Source of the DNA: Bradyrhizobium sediminis
Lineage (GTDB): Bacteria; Pseudomonadota; Alphaproteobacteria; Rhizobiales; Xanthobacteraceae
Assembly (NCBI RefSeq): GCF_018736085.1
Contig: NZ_CP076134.1
Span: forward strand, 4,102,501 to 4,166,500
DNA: 64,000 bases
Reading direction: 5' to 3'
In this document: positions 26,765 to 35,885 of the stretch, one piece after another
How the letters are laid out: every line of letters starts with the position of its first letter
Numbering within the stretch: the first letter of the stretch is position 1
Program-made: the position numbers and the translations under genes
The notes under the pieces: generated by a model
Seen by the model: the letters and a program-made list of their open reading frames with translations, nothing else
Told to the model about the DNA's origin: nothing
Databases searched by the model: none

Positions 26765-27631
26765 GTGACTGAACTTTGGCAGGCGCTGGCGCAAGGCGTG
26801 TTGATCGGGAGCACTTACGGGCTGCTCGCGCTCGGCATGGGCCTCGTCTACGGCGTGAGCGGCGTGGTCAATTTCTCGCACGGCGATTTCATTTCGCTCG
26901 GCATGTTCATGTGCCTTGCGCTGTATTCCGCGCTGTCGCTCGACCCTTACGCGTCGGCGGTCATCACCATTCCCGTGATGACGGCGATCGGCGCGGTGGT
27001 TTACCGCTTCCTGATCCGGCCGATGGTCGGGCACCAGTTCCTGATGATCGTACAGCTGACGCTCGGCTTGAGCCTGGTGCTGCAGAACGGCATCCTGATG
27101 GTGTTTGGCGGCCAGCCCGCCCGGACGCCCTCGATGGTCGAGTCCAAGCTGATCATTCTCGGCGAGATCGTGCTGCGGGTGCCGCATCTGATCGCCTTTG
27201 CCGTATCGTTCGGGCTGGCCATCGGCCTGTACGTGATGCTGCGCTCGACCGATTTCGGCCGCTCGATCCGGGCGGTCCATCAAAACGCGCATGCCGCCGC
27301 GCTGATGGGCATCGACGTCGGCCGCGTTCAGGTCCTGACCTTCGCGCTCGGCATCGGCATCCTGGCGCTGGCTGCCGCGCTGCTGTTGCCGGGTACGCCG
27401 ATCCAGCCCAGCCAGGGGCTTCGCTACACCGTGATCACGCTCCTGGTGGTGGTGCTCGGCGGCATGACCAATTTCGTCGGCATCATGCTCGGCGGTCTCG
27501 TGATCGGAATTTCCGAGGCTTTCGGCACCATCTACCTCTCCGGCCCGCTCGGCCACCTGATGCCCTACATCATCTTCGTGGCGATCATGCTGTTCCGCCC
27601 GCAGGGACTGACCTGGAGTTCCCAGCGATGA
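26765..27631 (+). CDS. livH: Branched-chain-type ABC transporter permease (LivH)
   Basis: The 288-residue membrane protein has about eight hydrophobic segments. LALGMGLVYGVSGVVNFSHGD is the LivH N-terminal marker and GRSIRAVHQNAHAAALMGI the coupling loop (about residues 166-184). The GTG start follows livF by 14 bp. Its stop overlaps the livM start (ATGA, 27628-27631). Confidence 0.87.
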   Translation: MTELWQALAQGVLIGSTYGLLALGMGLVYGVSGVVNFSHGDFISLGMFMCLALYSALSLDPYASAVITIPVMTAIGAVVYRFLIRPMVGHQFLMIVQLTLGLSLVLQNGILMVFGGQPARTPSMVESKLIILGEIVLRVPHLIAFAVSFGLAIGLYVMLRSTDFGRSIRAVHQNAHAAALMGIDVGRVQVLTFALGIGILALAAALLLPGTPIQPSQGLRYTVITLLVVVLGGMTNFVGIMLGGLVIGISEAFGTIYLSGPLGHLMPYIIFVAIMLFRPQGLTWSSQR

Positions 27632-28608
27632 GGGAGGAATTCTACAAGACCCTGATGTCGCCGGTCTGGCTGGGTGCGCTGGTGCTCACCGCGCTGCTGC
27701 CGTTCGTGCTGTCGAGCTATTATCTGCACATCGTGACGCTGTCGCTGGTCTATGTGGCGCTGGCCTCGTCCTGGAACATCGTCGGCGGCATGGCCGGCCA
27801 GATCTCGATGGCGCACAGCCTGTTCATCGGTATCGGCGCCATGCTGTCGAGCGCACTGCTGCTCAAGCTCGGAATCAACATGTGGCTCGGCATGCTGATC
27901 TCGGCGGTGATCTCGGGGGTACTGGGCGCGGCGATCGCCTGGATCGATTTTCGCTTCCAGCTCGGCCATCTCTCCTTCGTCCTGATCACGCTGGCGTTCG
28001 CCGAAATGGGCGTCATCATCGTCGAGGGCTGGGATTTCCTCGGCGGCGCCTCGGGCCTGATGCTGCCGCGCGACACCGGGAATTTCCTGGCGTTCCAGTT
28101 CGGCGGCGGACACGGCACGTTCTGGGTGATGCTGGCGCTGGCGGCGGTCTGCATCATCGTCAACCTCGCGATCCTGAATACGCCGCTCGGCTATTACCTA
28201 CGCACCATCCGCGACAACGAGAAGGCGGCGCAGGCGATCGGGGTCAATATTCTCCGCTACAAGATCGCGGCGATGGTGATTTCGGCGGTGCTGGCCTCGG
28301 TGGTCGGGACCGCCTATGTGCGCTATCTGACCTTCGCCGATCCGTATCTTTTGATCTCGCCGGTCATCACCATCGAGATCGTGCTGTTCGCCACCGTCGG
28401 CGGCCTCGGCCGGGCCTTCGGACCAGCGCTCGGGGCGCTGCTGCTGGTGCCGCTCGGTGAAGTGCTGCGCGGCAAACTCGGCGGCACGCTGCCGGGACTG
28501 CACTACTTCATCTACGGAGTTGTCGTGATCGCCGTCATCCTGGTGACGCCGCGCGGGCTGTTGCCGCTGTTCGAGGCGCAATGGGCGCGGTGGCGAGCCC
28601 GCGGATAG
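27628..28608 (+). CDS. livM: Branched-chain-type ABC transporter permease (LivM)
   Basis: The 326-residue membrane protein carries the LivM marker ASSWNIVGGMAGQISMAHSLF (split by a turn) and coupling loop RDNEKAAQAIGVNILRYKI (about residues 194-212). The ATG overlaps the livH stop, so translation is coupled. It completes a five-gene importer. It is convergent with the CitE-like lyase gene, 30 bp away, without an obvious terminator. Confidence 0.87.
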   Translation: MREEFYKTLMSPVWLGALVLTALLPFVLSSYYLHIVTLSLVYVALASSWNIVGGMAGQISMAHSLFIGIGAMLSSALLLKLGINMWLGMLISAVISGVLGAAIAWIDFRFQLGHLSFVLITLAFAEMGVIIVEGWDFLGGASGLMLPRDTGNFLAFQFGGGHGTFWVMLALAAVCIIVNLAILNTPLGYYLRTIRDNEKAAQAIGVNILRYKIAAMVISAVLASVVGTAYVRYLTFADPYLLISPVITIEIVLFATVGGLGRAFGPALGALLLVPLGEVLRGKLGGTLPGLHYFIYGVVVIAVILVTPRGLLPLFEAQWARWRARG

Positions 28609-28638
28609 CGCGACGGGAACGCAGTCCGCTATTGCTTT

Positions 28639-29502
28639 TCAGGCCCGACGTTTACCCAGCGCCAGGATTTTCTCGGCGGCGCGCAGATGCGGCTTGTCGA
28701 TCATCTTGCCGTCGATCCTGACCACGCCGGAAGCCGGATTGTCAGCGAATGCCTTGACGATCTTCTGCGACCAGGCGATTTCCTCCTCCGTCGGCATGAA
28801 GGCTGCGTTGACGACGTCGACGTGCTTCGGATGAATCACGGCCTTCGACAGGAAGCCGTCATGGCGGGCGGCAATCGCCTCCTCGCGCAGCGCGACCAGA
28901 TCGTCGATATTGGTGGCGATGGTGTCGATCGCCACCACGCCCGCCGCCGCCGCGCTGATCAGGCAGAGGTCGCGCGCCAGGAGGAACGGCCCGTGATAGC
29001 GGCCATTGGTGCGGTTGCGCGAGGCGCCGAGCGAGGCGGCGAGATCCTCGGCGCCCCACATCATGCCCCACAACCGTGGACTGGCGCCCTCGAAGTCGAG
29101 CAGCTTTGTCACCGCCCGCGCCGTCTCGGTCGCGACCACGACGATCCGCGTGGTTCCCTGCTCGATCCCGGACGCCGCCTCGAACGCGTCGAGATACAGC
29201 GCCAGGTGATTGACGTCGGCAGCGCCGGCGCATTTCGGCAGCACGATGCCGTCAGGCCGGCCCGGCATGACCGCGGCGAGGTCGCCGAGCGTCATCCCGG
29301 TGTCGAGCGCGTTGACGCGGATGTAGATCTTCTGGCTGGGGTTGCGCGCATCCAGCATGTCCCGCGTGATGCCGCGCGCCGCCACCTTCTGGTCCGGCGC
29401 GATCGAATCCTCGAGATCGAGGATCAGCGCGTCGGCCGCGGTCTTCTTCGCGCTCTCGAATTTCCGGACACTGTCGCCGGGAACGAACAGGAATGATCGC
29501 AT
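28639..29502 (-). CDS. CoA-ester lyase, HpcH/HpaI (CitE-like)
   Basis: The 287-residue TIM-barrel enzyme has MRSFLFVPGDSVRKF at the start, ILDLEDSIAPDQK (about residues 27-39), IYIRVNALDTG with the substrate-binding Arg, and the metal-binding Glu in ATETARAV plus WGAEDLAASLGA (about 149-160). Relatives cleave citramalyl-, malyl- or methylmalyl-CoA to acetyl- or propionyl-CoA and a keto acid. It follows MaoC by 4 bp in a leftward operon with an enoyl-CoA hydratase and a CaiB-type CoA-transferase. That combination resembles the transferase-hydratase-lyase set of itaconate degradation. Confidence 0.82.
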   Translation of the reverse strand: MRSFLFVPGDSVRKFESAKKTAADALILDLEDSIAPDQKVAARGITRDMLDARNPSQKIYIRVNALDTGMTLGDLAAVMPGRPDGIVLPKCAGAADVNHLALYLDAFEAASGIEQGTTRIVVVATETARAVTKLLDFEGASPRLWGMMWGAEDLAASLGASRNRTNGRYHGPFLLARDLCLISAAAAGVVAIDTIATNIDDLVALREEAIAARHDGFLSKAVIHPKHVDVVNAAFMPTEEEIAWSQKIVKAFADNPASGVVRIDGKMIDKPHLRAAEKILALGKRRA

Positions 29503-29506
29503 CGCC

Positions 29507-29962
29507 TCACGCTTTCGGTTTGCAGTGCATCAGGCCGGTACGGCGGCAGCTTGCCACCACCTCGCCTCGCTGATTGGTCGCGGTGTGCTCGAACTCGACG
29601 ATGCCCTGGGTCGGCCGCGATTGGCTGATGCGCTTGGAGATGATCTTGGTATGCGCCTTCAGCGTGTCGCCGTGAAACACCGGCTTCGGGAACCTGACGT
29701 CGGTCATGCCGAGATTGCCGACGGTGGTGCCGAGCGTGGTGTCGTAGACGCTCATGCCGATCATGATGCCGAGCGTGTAGAGGCTGTTGAACAACCGCTG
29801 GCCGTACTCGGTAGTTTCGGAGAAATGGGCGTCGAGATGCAGCGGCTGCGGATTCATCGTCAGCAGGCTGAACATGGTGTTGTCCATCTCGGTGACGGTG
29901 CGGCTGAATTCATGATGATATTCGCGGCCGACCTCGAACTCCTCGAAGTATAATCCTGCCAT
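29507..29962 (-). CDS. MaoC-like hot-dog dehydratase
   Basis: The 151-residue protein starts MAGLYFEEFEVG after a GGGGGGAG ribosome site. It has the hot-dog hydratase signature TMNPQPLHLDAHFS (Asp and His catalytic pair, about residues 35-48) and FPKPVFHGDTL. Such proteins hydrate enoyl-CoAs such as mesaconyl- or itaconyl-CoA. It is tightly linked to the CitE-like lyase, so it probably produces the hydroxyacyl-CoA which the lyase cleaves. Confidence 0.8.
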   Translation of the reverse strand: MAGLYFEEFEVGREYHHEFSRTVTEMDNTMFSLLTMNPQPLHLDAHFSETTEYGQRLFNSLYTLGIMIGMSVYDTTLGTTVGNLGMTDVRFPKPVFHGDTLKAHTKIISKRISQSRPTQGIVEFEHTATNQRGEVVASCRRTGLMHCKPKA

Positions 29963-30000
29963 GGTCTCCCCCCTTTTCAAGTTGGTTCAATGACCCAGCG

Positions 30001-30777
30001 TCAGCGTCCGGTATATTTCGGCGGCCGCTTTTCGGCGAAGGCGTTGAGCCCTTCCTGACAATCTTCCGTGCTCGCGACAAGCGCAAAACTCTCGGCCGCA
30101 TTCTCGACCGCGCGGCGGTAATCCGCATCGACCGCCCGCATGAAGGCGTCGCGGCCGATCTTCATCACGATCGGCGACTTGGCAGCCAGGCGCTGCGCGA
30201 TGGCCCGCGCGCGCTCCAGCGCGGTTCCCTTCGGCACCACCTCGCTGATCAGGCCCATGCGAAACGCGGTCGCAGCATCGAAGGGGTCGCCGAGAAACAG
30301 CGGACCAAAGGCCTGGTGCTTGCCGACCAGCCGCGGTAATTGCACGAAATGCAGCGCCGGAATCAGCCCGACGTCGATTTCGGGGTAACCGAACGTCGCG
30401 CCGTCGCCGGCGATCACCATGTCGCAGGAGATCGCGATCGTCATGCCGCCCGCCCGCGCCGGCCCGTCGACCGCCGCGATGGTCGGCTTGCCCATCCGGT
30501 ACTGGATGTCGTTGAGCGCGAAATAGAGCCGCTCGAGAAAGCCCTTGGTTTCGGTGGCGCGCTTCCCTCTGACGATATCGAGATCGAGCCCGGCACAGAA
30601 CACCCTGTGGGCGCTGGCGATGATCACCGCGCGCACTTGCTCGTCTTCCTTTGCCTTCCGCAGCGCTTCCAGCAGCGCGTCGATCAAGGCGATGCTGAGC
30701 GCATTGACCGGAGCGCGGTCGAGCGTGATCTCTGCAATCGCATCCGAAACGGCATAGCGAACGAGTTCAGCAGCCAT
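30001..30777 (-). CDS. Enoyl-CoA hydratase/isomerase (crotonase family)
   Basis: The 258-residue protein has the crotonase layout: ASAHRVFCAGLDLDIV (oxyanion hole 1, about residues 53-68), KPTIAAVDGPARAGGMTIAISCD (split here as two short stretches, about 99-121), and YPEIDVGLIPA with the acidic residue near 140. It ends EKRPPKYTGR, typical for enoyl-CoA hydratases. It should hydrate or isomerise an enoyl-CoA. It lies between the CoA-transferase and MaoC genes on the same strand. Confidence 0.82.
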   Translation of the reverse strand: MAAELVRYAVSDAIAEITLDRAPVNALSIALIDALLEALRKAKEDEQVRAVIIASAHRVFCAGLDLDIVRGKRATETKGFLERLYFALNDIQYRMGKPTIAAVDGPARAGGMTIAISCDMVIAGDGATFGYPEIDVGLIPALHFVQLPRLVGKHQAFGPLFLGDPFDAATAFRMGLISEVVPKGTALERARAIAQRLAAKSPIVMKIGRDAFMRAVDADYRRAVENAAESFALVASTEDCQEGLNAFAEKRPPKYTGR

Positions 30778-30803
30778 GGCGCCTGATCTCCCTTTGGTCC
30801 GGT

Positions 30804-32009
30804 CTAGCGTTGCGAGGTGCGCACGATGCCGGCGCCGATCAAACTGTCGATGGCAGCTGAATCGAATCCGGCATCGAGCAGCACCTCGCGGCTGTCGGCG
30901 CCGATGTCCGGCGCGGGCCGCAAATCATCCTCGGACAGCCCCGCGATGCCCGGCGTGCGCGCGGCATATACCGGCCCGACGCCGGGGGTGTCCTGGCAGA
31001 CCGCGGCCTTGGTGGCCTCGACATGAACATTGTGCAGCCAGTCGCCGGGGGTGAGGATCCGCTCGGCGAGCACGTCGGCCGCATGAAGCCGGCCGAGCCA
31101 GGTCTCGGTGGATTGCGACAGGAAAACTTCGCGAAGCTGCGCCATCAGCGCGTCGGCCGAGTCGGCGCGCTTGGCGAAGTCGGCAAAGCGCGGATCGCTG
31201 GCGAGGTCGTCGCGTCCGATCGCCGCGCACAGGCGCTTGTACTGCGGCTCGTTCACCAGCGTGACCATCATCCAGCCGTCGCCGGTCCGATAGGAGCCCG
31301 CCGGCACGTTGAGCGCACGCGGGGCGCCGCCTTCCAGCACATATTCGGCGGCCTTGTGGCCGAGCAGCGCGGCAGTTGATTGCGCGAGGTTGACGTCGAT
31401 CCAGCGGCCGGTCCCGACGCTGGCGCGGGCGAACAGCGCGGTGGCGATGGCCTGGAACGCGTAAACTCCAGTGGCGACGTCGGAGATGGTGGTGCCGACC
31501 CGGTGCGGAATGCTGTCGTTGCCGACATTGACCGAGACCAGGCCGGAAAAGGCCTGCGCCACCGAATCCGAACCCGGACGCCTGGCATAGGGGCCGTCCT
31601 GCCCGAAGCCAGAGACCGAGAGATAGATCAGGCCCGCATTGTCCTTCGCCAGCGCCTCATAGCCGATCCCGAGCCGGGCGGCGACGCCGGGCCGGAAACC
31701 CTCGATCAGGACGTCGCAATCAAGAGCGAGCCGTTTGGCAATGGCGATCCCCTGCTCCGACTTAAGGTCAAGGCACAGGCTCCGCTTGCCGCGGTTATAG
31801 ACGGCCGACAGCGCCGTATGACTGCCATAGGTCGTGCCGAGGTAGCGCGACCAGTCGCCCTCGGGCGGCTCGACTTTGATGACGTCAGCCCCGTAGACGC
31901 CGAGCAGCATCGCGCAATAGGGCGATGCGATGCCCTGCCCGAAGTCCAGAACCCGCAAGCCGCGATAAGGCGCCTCGTGCGTCGGCGTCATCCTGCGTTC
32001 GATCGTCAT
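30804..32009 (-). CDS. CaiB/BaiF-family (class III) CoA-transferase-like protein
   Basis: The 401-residue protein has the class III CoA-transferase fold with LRVLDFGQGIASPYCAMLLG near the N-terminus, DVIKVEPPEGDWSR, NRGKRSLCLDLKS and GFGQDGPYARRPGSD (about residues 150-165). At the position where the catalytic Asp is expected (Asp169 in formyl-CoA transferase, context VDVSMQDA), the sequence is IDVNLAQSTAALL, so Gln replaces Asp. It is the first gene of a leftward set with enoyl-CoA hydratase, MaoC and CitE-like genes. It would activate the acid by CoA transfer if active. An alternative ATG lies at 31991. Confidence 0.8.
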   Translation of the reverse strand: MTIERRMTPTHEAPYRGLRVLDFGQGIASPYCAMLLGVYGADVIKVEPPEGDWSRYLGTTYGSHTALSAVYNRGKRSLCLDLKSEQGIAIAKRLALDCDVLIEGFRPGVAARLGIGYEALAKDNAGLIYLSVSGFGQDGPYARRPGSDSVAQAFSGLVSVNVGNDSIPHRVGTTISDVATGVYAFQAIATALFARASVGTGRWIDVNLAQSTAALLGHKAAEYVLEGGAPRALNVPAGSYRTGDGWMMVTLVNEPQYKRLCAAIGRDDLASDPRFADFAKRADSADALMAQLREVFLSQSTETWLGRLHAADVLAERILTPGDWLHNVHVEATKAAVCQDTPGVGPVYAARTPGIAGLSEDDLRPAPDIGADSREVLLDAGFDSAAIDSLIGAGIVRTSQR

Positions 32010-32186
32010 TTTCTTGTTGTTCTCGAGCCCCGGGGATTGCCGTCAAAGCGGGCGGGCAAAGAGAAGAGGATGGCTCCAGATGAGTCAAGCACGTACAGGC
32101 CACCGGACGCATGCAAGCGGTCGGGGAATCGGCTTCATCCCGCAGGCCGAAATTTTTCCAAAACGGGATCTATCTGCAAGCGACGG

Positions 32187-33386
32187 TCAGCCGCGATCGG
32201 CATACTCGATGGCGCGGATGGCGCCGCGCAGTTCGGCGAGGCCGCGCAGCCTACCGATCGCGGTATAGCCGGGATTGGTCCGCTTCGACGGGGCGAGATC
32301 GTCGAGCATGCGATGGCCGTGATCGGGCCGGAACACGATCTGGTCGGCAACCGTGCGACGCCGGTTTTCCGCGAGCAGCGCCTTCAGCACCGCTATCATG
32401 TCGACGTCGCCGTCGAGATGATCGGCCTCGAAGAACGACAGGCCGTCGGCTTCCCGTTTCGTCGCCCGCAGGTGAGCAAAGCCGATGCGCGGTGCGAACC
32501 GCTTCGCCATCGCGGGAAGGTCGTTTTCCGCGCGGACGCCGAGCGAGCCGGTGCACAGGCAGATGCCGTTGGCCTTCGAGGGCACGGCATCGAACAGCGC
32601 CTGATAGTCCTCCGCGGTCGAAGCGATCCGCGGCAGGCCGAACAACGAGCGCGGCGGATCGTCGGGATGCAGCGTCAGCGTCACGCCGAGCGCTTCGGCA
32701 ACCGGCGCGACGCGCGCCAGAAATTCGATCAGATGCCGGCGCAGCACCGGCGAGGTGATACCGCGATACTGTTCGAGCCTGTCGCGGAACTGCGGAATCG
32801 AGAGCGCATCGGTGGTCGAGCCGGGCAAGGCGCTGGCGATCACCATCACCAGATAATCGATGTCCGCCAGGCTCATCGCCTCATAAACCTGCTTCGCCCG
32901 CGCCTGCGCAGCCGGCGAATAGTCCGCGGCCGCGCCCGGCCGTTGCAGAATGTGCAGATCGAAGGCGGCAAACCGGTTCTGATCGAAACGCAGCGCGCGG
33001 GCGCCGTTCGCCAGCTCCCATTCGAGGTCGGTGCGGCACCAGTCGACCACCGGCATGAAATTGTAGCAGACGATCCCGATGCCGGCTGCGGCCACCGCCT
33101 CCAGGCTGGCGATCCACGCCTCGATCGAGCGCGTGGCCCTGCCGCCGAGCCGCTTGACGTCGTCAGGCACCGGGATCGATTCCACCACCGACCAGACCAG
33201 CGGCGTGCGGCCGGGCTGCCCGTTCTCGATGATCTGCTTGCGCTCCGCTACGGCCTGGCGCGTCCAGGCTTCGCCGATCGGCATCTGGTGCAGCGCCGTA
33301 ACGACATCGGTTGCACCGGCCTGCCGGATGTCATCGAGCGATACGGGATCGTCAGGCCCGTACCAGCGCCATCCCTGCAGCATCAT
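32187..33386 (-). CDS. uxuA: D-mannonate dehydratase
   Basis: The 399-residue TIM-barrel enzyme removes water from D-mannonate to give 2-keto-3-deoxygluconate. Markers are WRWYGPDDPVSLDDIRQAGA at the N-terminus, CYNFMPVVDWCRTDL (about residues 106-120), LHPDDPP for metal binding (about 243-249), NGICLCTGS with the metal-binding Cys, and FRPDHGHRM (about 348-356). The length matches UxuA. It closes a leftward operon with a Zn-alcohol dehydrogenase and a TRAP transporter, with fructuronate reductase on the other side. Confidence 0.93.
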   Translation of the reverse strand: MMLQGWRWYGPDDPVSLDDIRQAGATDVVTALHQMPIGEAWTRQAVAERKQIIENGQPGRTPLVWSVVESIPVPDDVKRLGGRATRSIEAWIASLEAVAAAGIGIVCYNFMPVVDWCRTDLEWELANGARALRFDQNRFAAFDLHILQRPGAAADYSPAAQARAKQVYEAMSLADIDYLVMVIASALPGSTTDALSIPQFRDRLEQYRGITSPVLRRHLIEFLARVAPVAEALGVTLTLHPDDPPRSLFGLPRIASTAEDYQALFDAVPSKANGICLCTGSLGVRAENDLPAMAKRFAPRIGFAHLRATKREADGLSFFEADHLDGDVDMIAVLKALLAENRRRTVADQIVFRPDHGHRMLDDLAPSKRTNPGYTAIGRLRGLAELRGAIRAIEYADRG

Positions 33387-33428
33387 CTGCTATTCTCCTC
33401 CATGCTCTCCGGCGGTTCGACCGCGCAA

Positions 33429-34478
33429 TCAATACGCGGTCAGCACCACCTTGACGCTCTGCGAACGATCGAGCGCCAGCCGCATGGCGTCGGGCGCGGC
33501 GGCCAGCGGACGCTCGGCCGTCACCAATGCCATCACGTCGACGTTGCCGTCGGAGATCAGCTCGACCGCGGTCATGAATTCGGACCCGAACCGGAACGAG
33601 CCTCTGAGATCGATCTCCTTGGCCATCACCGCATTCGCGGGCACCGGGATCTGGCCGCCCGGCAGGTTGCCGATCTGGACCACGATGCCGCCGCGCCGGA
33701 CAATGCCGATGGCGCCGGCAAGGGCCGCCGCCGTCCCGGAGACTTCGAACGCGACGTCAAACGGGCGCGCCGCGGCCTGCGCCTTCAATCCGTCATCGCC
33801 GCCGGAGACATCGACGACATGATCGGCGCCGAGCCGGCTGGCGAATGCCAGCGGCGCCGCCGCAATATCGACGACGGTGACTTCGGCAATCCCGGCGCGA
33901 CGTGCCGCCAGCATGGTGAGCAGGCCGATCGGGCCCGCGCCGAACAGCACCGCACTCTTGCCGCTGATTTCGCCGGCGCGGGCGACCGCGTGCAGGCAGA
34001 CCGCTAGAGGCTCGGCAAGCGCCGCAGCTTGGTACGGCACATGATCCGGGATCTTCACGCACTGCTCCGGAACGGCATCGAAGGTGGTGGCGAAACCGCC
34101 CTGCATGTGCGGGGTCTTCGACGCCGAGCCCATGAAGAAGATGTTTCCGCAAAGATTGAGTCGGCCCTCGCGGCACGGCGTGCAGTGGCCGCACCAGCGC
34201 GACGGGTTGACGGCGACACGGTCGCCGATCTTCAGCCCGGCCGCGCCGCCCGCGATCTCGATGACCTCGCCCGCGATTTCGTGGCCGAGCACGAGCGGCG
34301 AAGTGACGACGAAGTCTCCGGTGCGGGCATGGCGGAAGTAATGCATGTCCGATCCGCAAATGCCGCCCGCGCCGAATCGAATGCGCACCATGCCGGGCGT
34401 AAGGCGGTCGAGCGGCCGCTCGACCATGCGCAGGTCTTCCGCTCCGAACAAAGTTGCGGCCAAAGCCATCGATGTCAT
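33429..34478 (-). CDS. Zn-dependent alcohol dehydrogenase, L-idonate/L-gulonate 5-dehydrogenase type
   Basis: The 349-residue medium-chain dehydrogenase has the catalytic Zn ligands in GGICGSDMHYF and GHEIAGEV, a structural-Zn Cys set (CGHCTPCREGRLNLC, about residues 99-113) and the NAD motif GAGPIG (about 179-184). It resembles IdnD and the RspB-type L-gulonate 5-dehydrogenase, which oxidises L-gulonate to D-fructuronate. The ATG overlaps the TRAP permease stop (ATGA, 34475-34478). Next to uxuA and uxuB, a fructuronate-forming reaction is the most economical role, but idonate oxidation is an alternative. Confidence 0.8.
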   Translation of the reverse strand: MTSMALAATLFGAEDLRMVERPLDRLTPGMVRIRFGAGGICGSDMHYFRHARTGDFVVTSPLVLGHEIAGEVIEIAGGAAGLKIGDRVAVNPSRWCGHCTPCREGRLNLCGNIFFMGSASKTPHMQGGFATTFDAVPEQCVKIPDHVPYQAAALAEPLAVCLHAVARAGEISGKSAVLFGAGPIGLLTMLAARRAGIAEVTVVDIAAAPLAFASRLGADHVVDVSGGDDGLKAQAAARPFDVAFEVSGTAAALAGAIGIVRRGGIVVQIGNLPGGQIPVPANAVMAKEIDLRGSFRFGSEFMTAVELISDGNVDVMALVTAERPLAAAPDAMRLALDRSQSVKVVLTAY

Positions 34479-35881
34479 TTTGCAAGCCCCATGTATTTCG
34501 GCAACCAAAGCGTCAGGTCCGGGATATAGGTGATGGCGGCCAGCGCCAGCAGCAGCGGCACCAGCCACGGCAGGATCGCCATCGTCGTGCGCTCTACCGA
34601 GAGCCTGGCGACGCGCGCAAGCACGAACAACACCATGCCGAGCGGCGGGTGCAGCAGGCCGATCATCAGGTTCAGCGTCATGATCAAACCGAAATGGATC
34701 GGATCGATGCCGAGCTTGAGGACGATCGGCAGCAGGATGGGAACCAGGATGGTGATCGCCGCGATGGTGTCGATGAAACATCCGACGACCAGGATGAGAA
34801 TGTTGGCGAGCAGCAGGAACACCCATTTGTTCTGCGTCAGTCCGAGTATCGCATCGGTCATGATCTGCGCGGCCTGCGAGACGGTCAGAAGCCAGGCAAA
34901 GATCGAGGCCGCCGTGACGATGAACAGGACCGATGCCGTCGTCTCGATGGTGTCGAACGTGGCCTTGGCGACCGTCTGCAGGGTCATGGTGCGATAGCGC
35001 ACCAGCCCGAGAAACAGCGACCAGATCACGGCTGCGACCGCAGCCTCCGTCGGCGTGAACCAGCCGAGCGTCATGCCGCCGATCAGGATGACCGGCGCCA
35101 TCAGCGCCATCACGGCGGAGAAATCGAAATACCAGTCGATCAGCAGCAACACCGCGAGCCCGACACCGATCGAGACGTTGGTCGAAACCCCGGCGACGGT
35201 CAGCAGCCAGACCGCGAGCGGAAAGCTGACGACGATCGCGATCTCGGTAGCCGCCGATCCGAGCTGCGGCCACGAGAACGGCGAGTCGCTGCCCCAGCCG
35301 TTCTTGTGAGCGAAATACGCAACCGTCACCATCATGAACAGCGTCATCATGACGCCGGGAATGACGCCCCCGAGGAACAGCGCGCCGATCGAGACGTTCG
35401 CCATCATGCCGTAGATCACGAACGGCAGCGACGGCGGAATGATCGGGCCCAGCGTCGCCGAGGCGGCCGTTACACCGACGGAAAACTCCGTGGAGTAGCC
35501 GTGATCCTTCATCGCCTTGATTTCGATGGTGCCGAGGCCCGCGGCGTCCGCGATCGCGGTGCCCGACATGCCTGAAAAGATCACCGATCCGATGATGTTG
35601 ACGTGGCCGAGACCGCCGCGCATCCAGCCCACCAGCGCAACCGCAAACTTGTAGATGCGGCCGGTTACTCCGGCGATGTTCATGAGGTTGCCGGCAAGAA
35701 TGAAGAACGGCACGGCCAGCAACGGAAAGCTCTCGACGCCGGCGATCATGCGCTGCGCCAGCGTCACATCTGGCGTTATGCCCGTAACGAGAATGTACAG
35801 CAGCGACGACGTCGCCATCGCCAACGCGACCGGAAGGCCGACCAGCATCAATATCAGAAACGCCCCGAGCAGAAGCAGCAT
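34475..35881 (-). CDS. dctM: TRAP transporter large permease (DctM)
   Basis: The 468-residue inner-membrane protein has about 12-14 hydrophobic segments and DctM markers such as FILAGNLMNIAG, SVIFSGMSGTAIADAAGLGTI (split here, about residues 92-112) and LIMTLNLMIGLLHPPLGMVLF near the C-terminus. It is the Na+-coupled membrane subunit of a TRAP importer. The start at 35881 (MLLLLG) is chosen since it lies 4 bp after the DctQ stop. The longer frame upstream only overlaps DctQ. Confidence 0.9.
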   Translation of the reverse strand: MLLLLGAFLILMLVGLPVALAMATSSLLYILVTGITPDVTLAQRMIAGVESFPLLAVPFFILAGNLMNIAGVTGRIYKFAVALVGWMRGGLGHVNIIGSVIFSGMSGTAIADAAGLGTIEIKAMKDHGYSTEFSVGVTAASATLGPIIPPSLPFVIYGMMANVSIGALFLGGVIPGVMMTLFMMVTVAYFAHKNGWGSDSPFSWPQLGSAATEIAIVVSFPLAVWLLTVAGVSTNVSIGVGLAVLLLIDWYFDFSAVMALMAPVILIGGMTLGWFTPTEAAVAAVIWSLFLGLVRYRTMTLQTVAKATFDTIETTASVLFIVTAASIFAWLLTVSQAAQIMTDAILGLTQNKWVFLLLANILILVVGCFIDTIAAITILVPILLPIVLKLGIDPIHFGLIMTLNLMIGLLHPPLGMVLFVLARVARLSVERTTMAILPWLVPLLLALAAITYIPDLTLWLPKYMGLAK

Positions 35882-35885
35882 CGCG

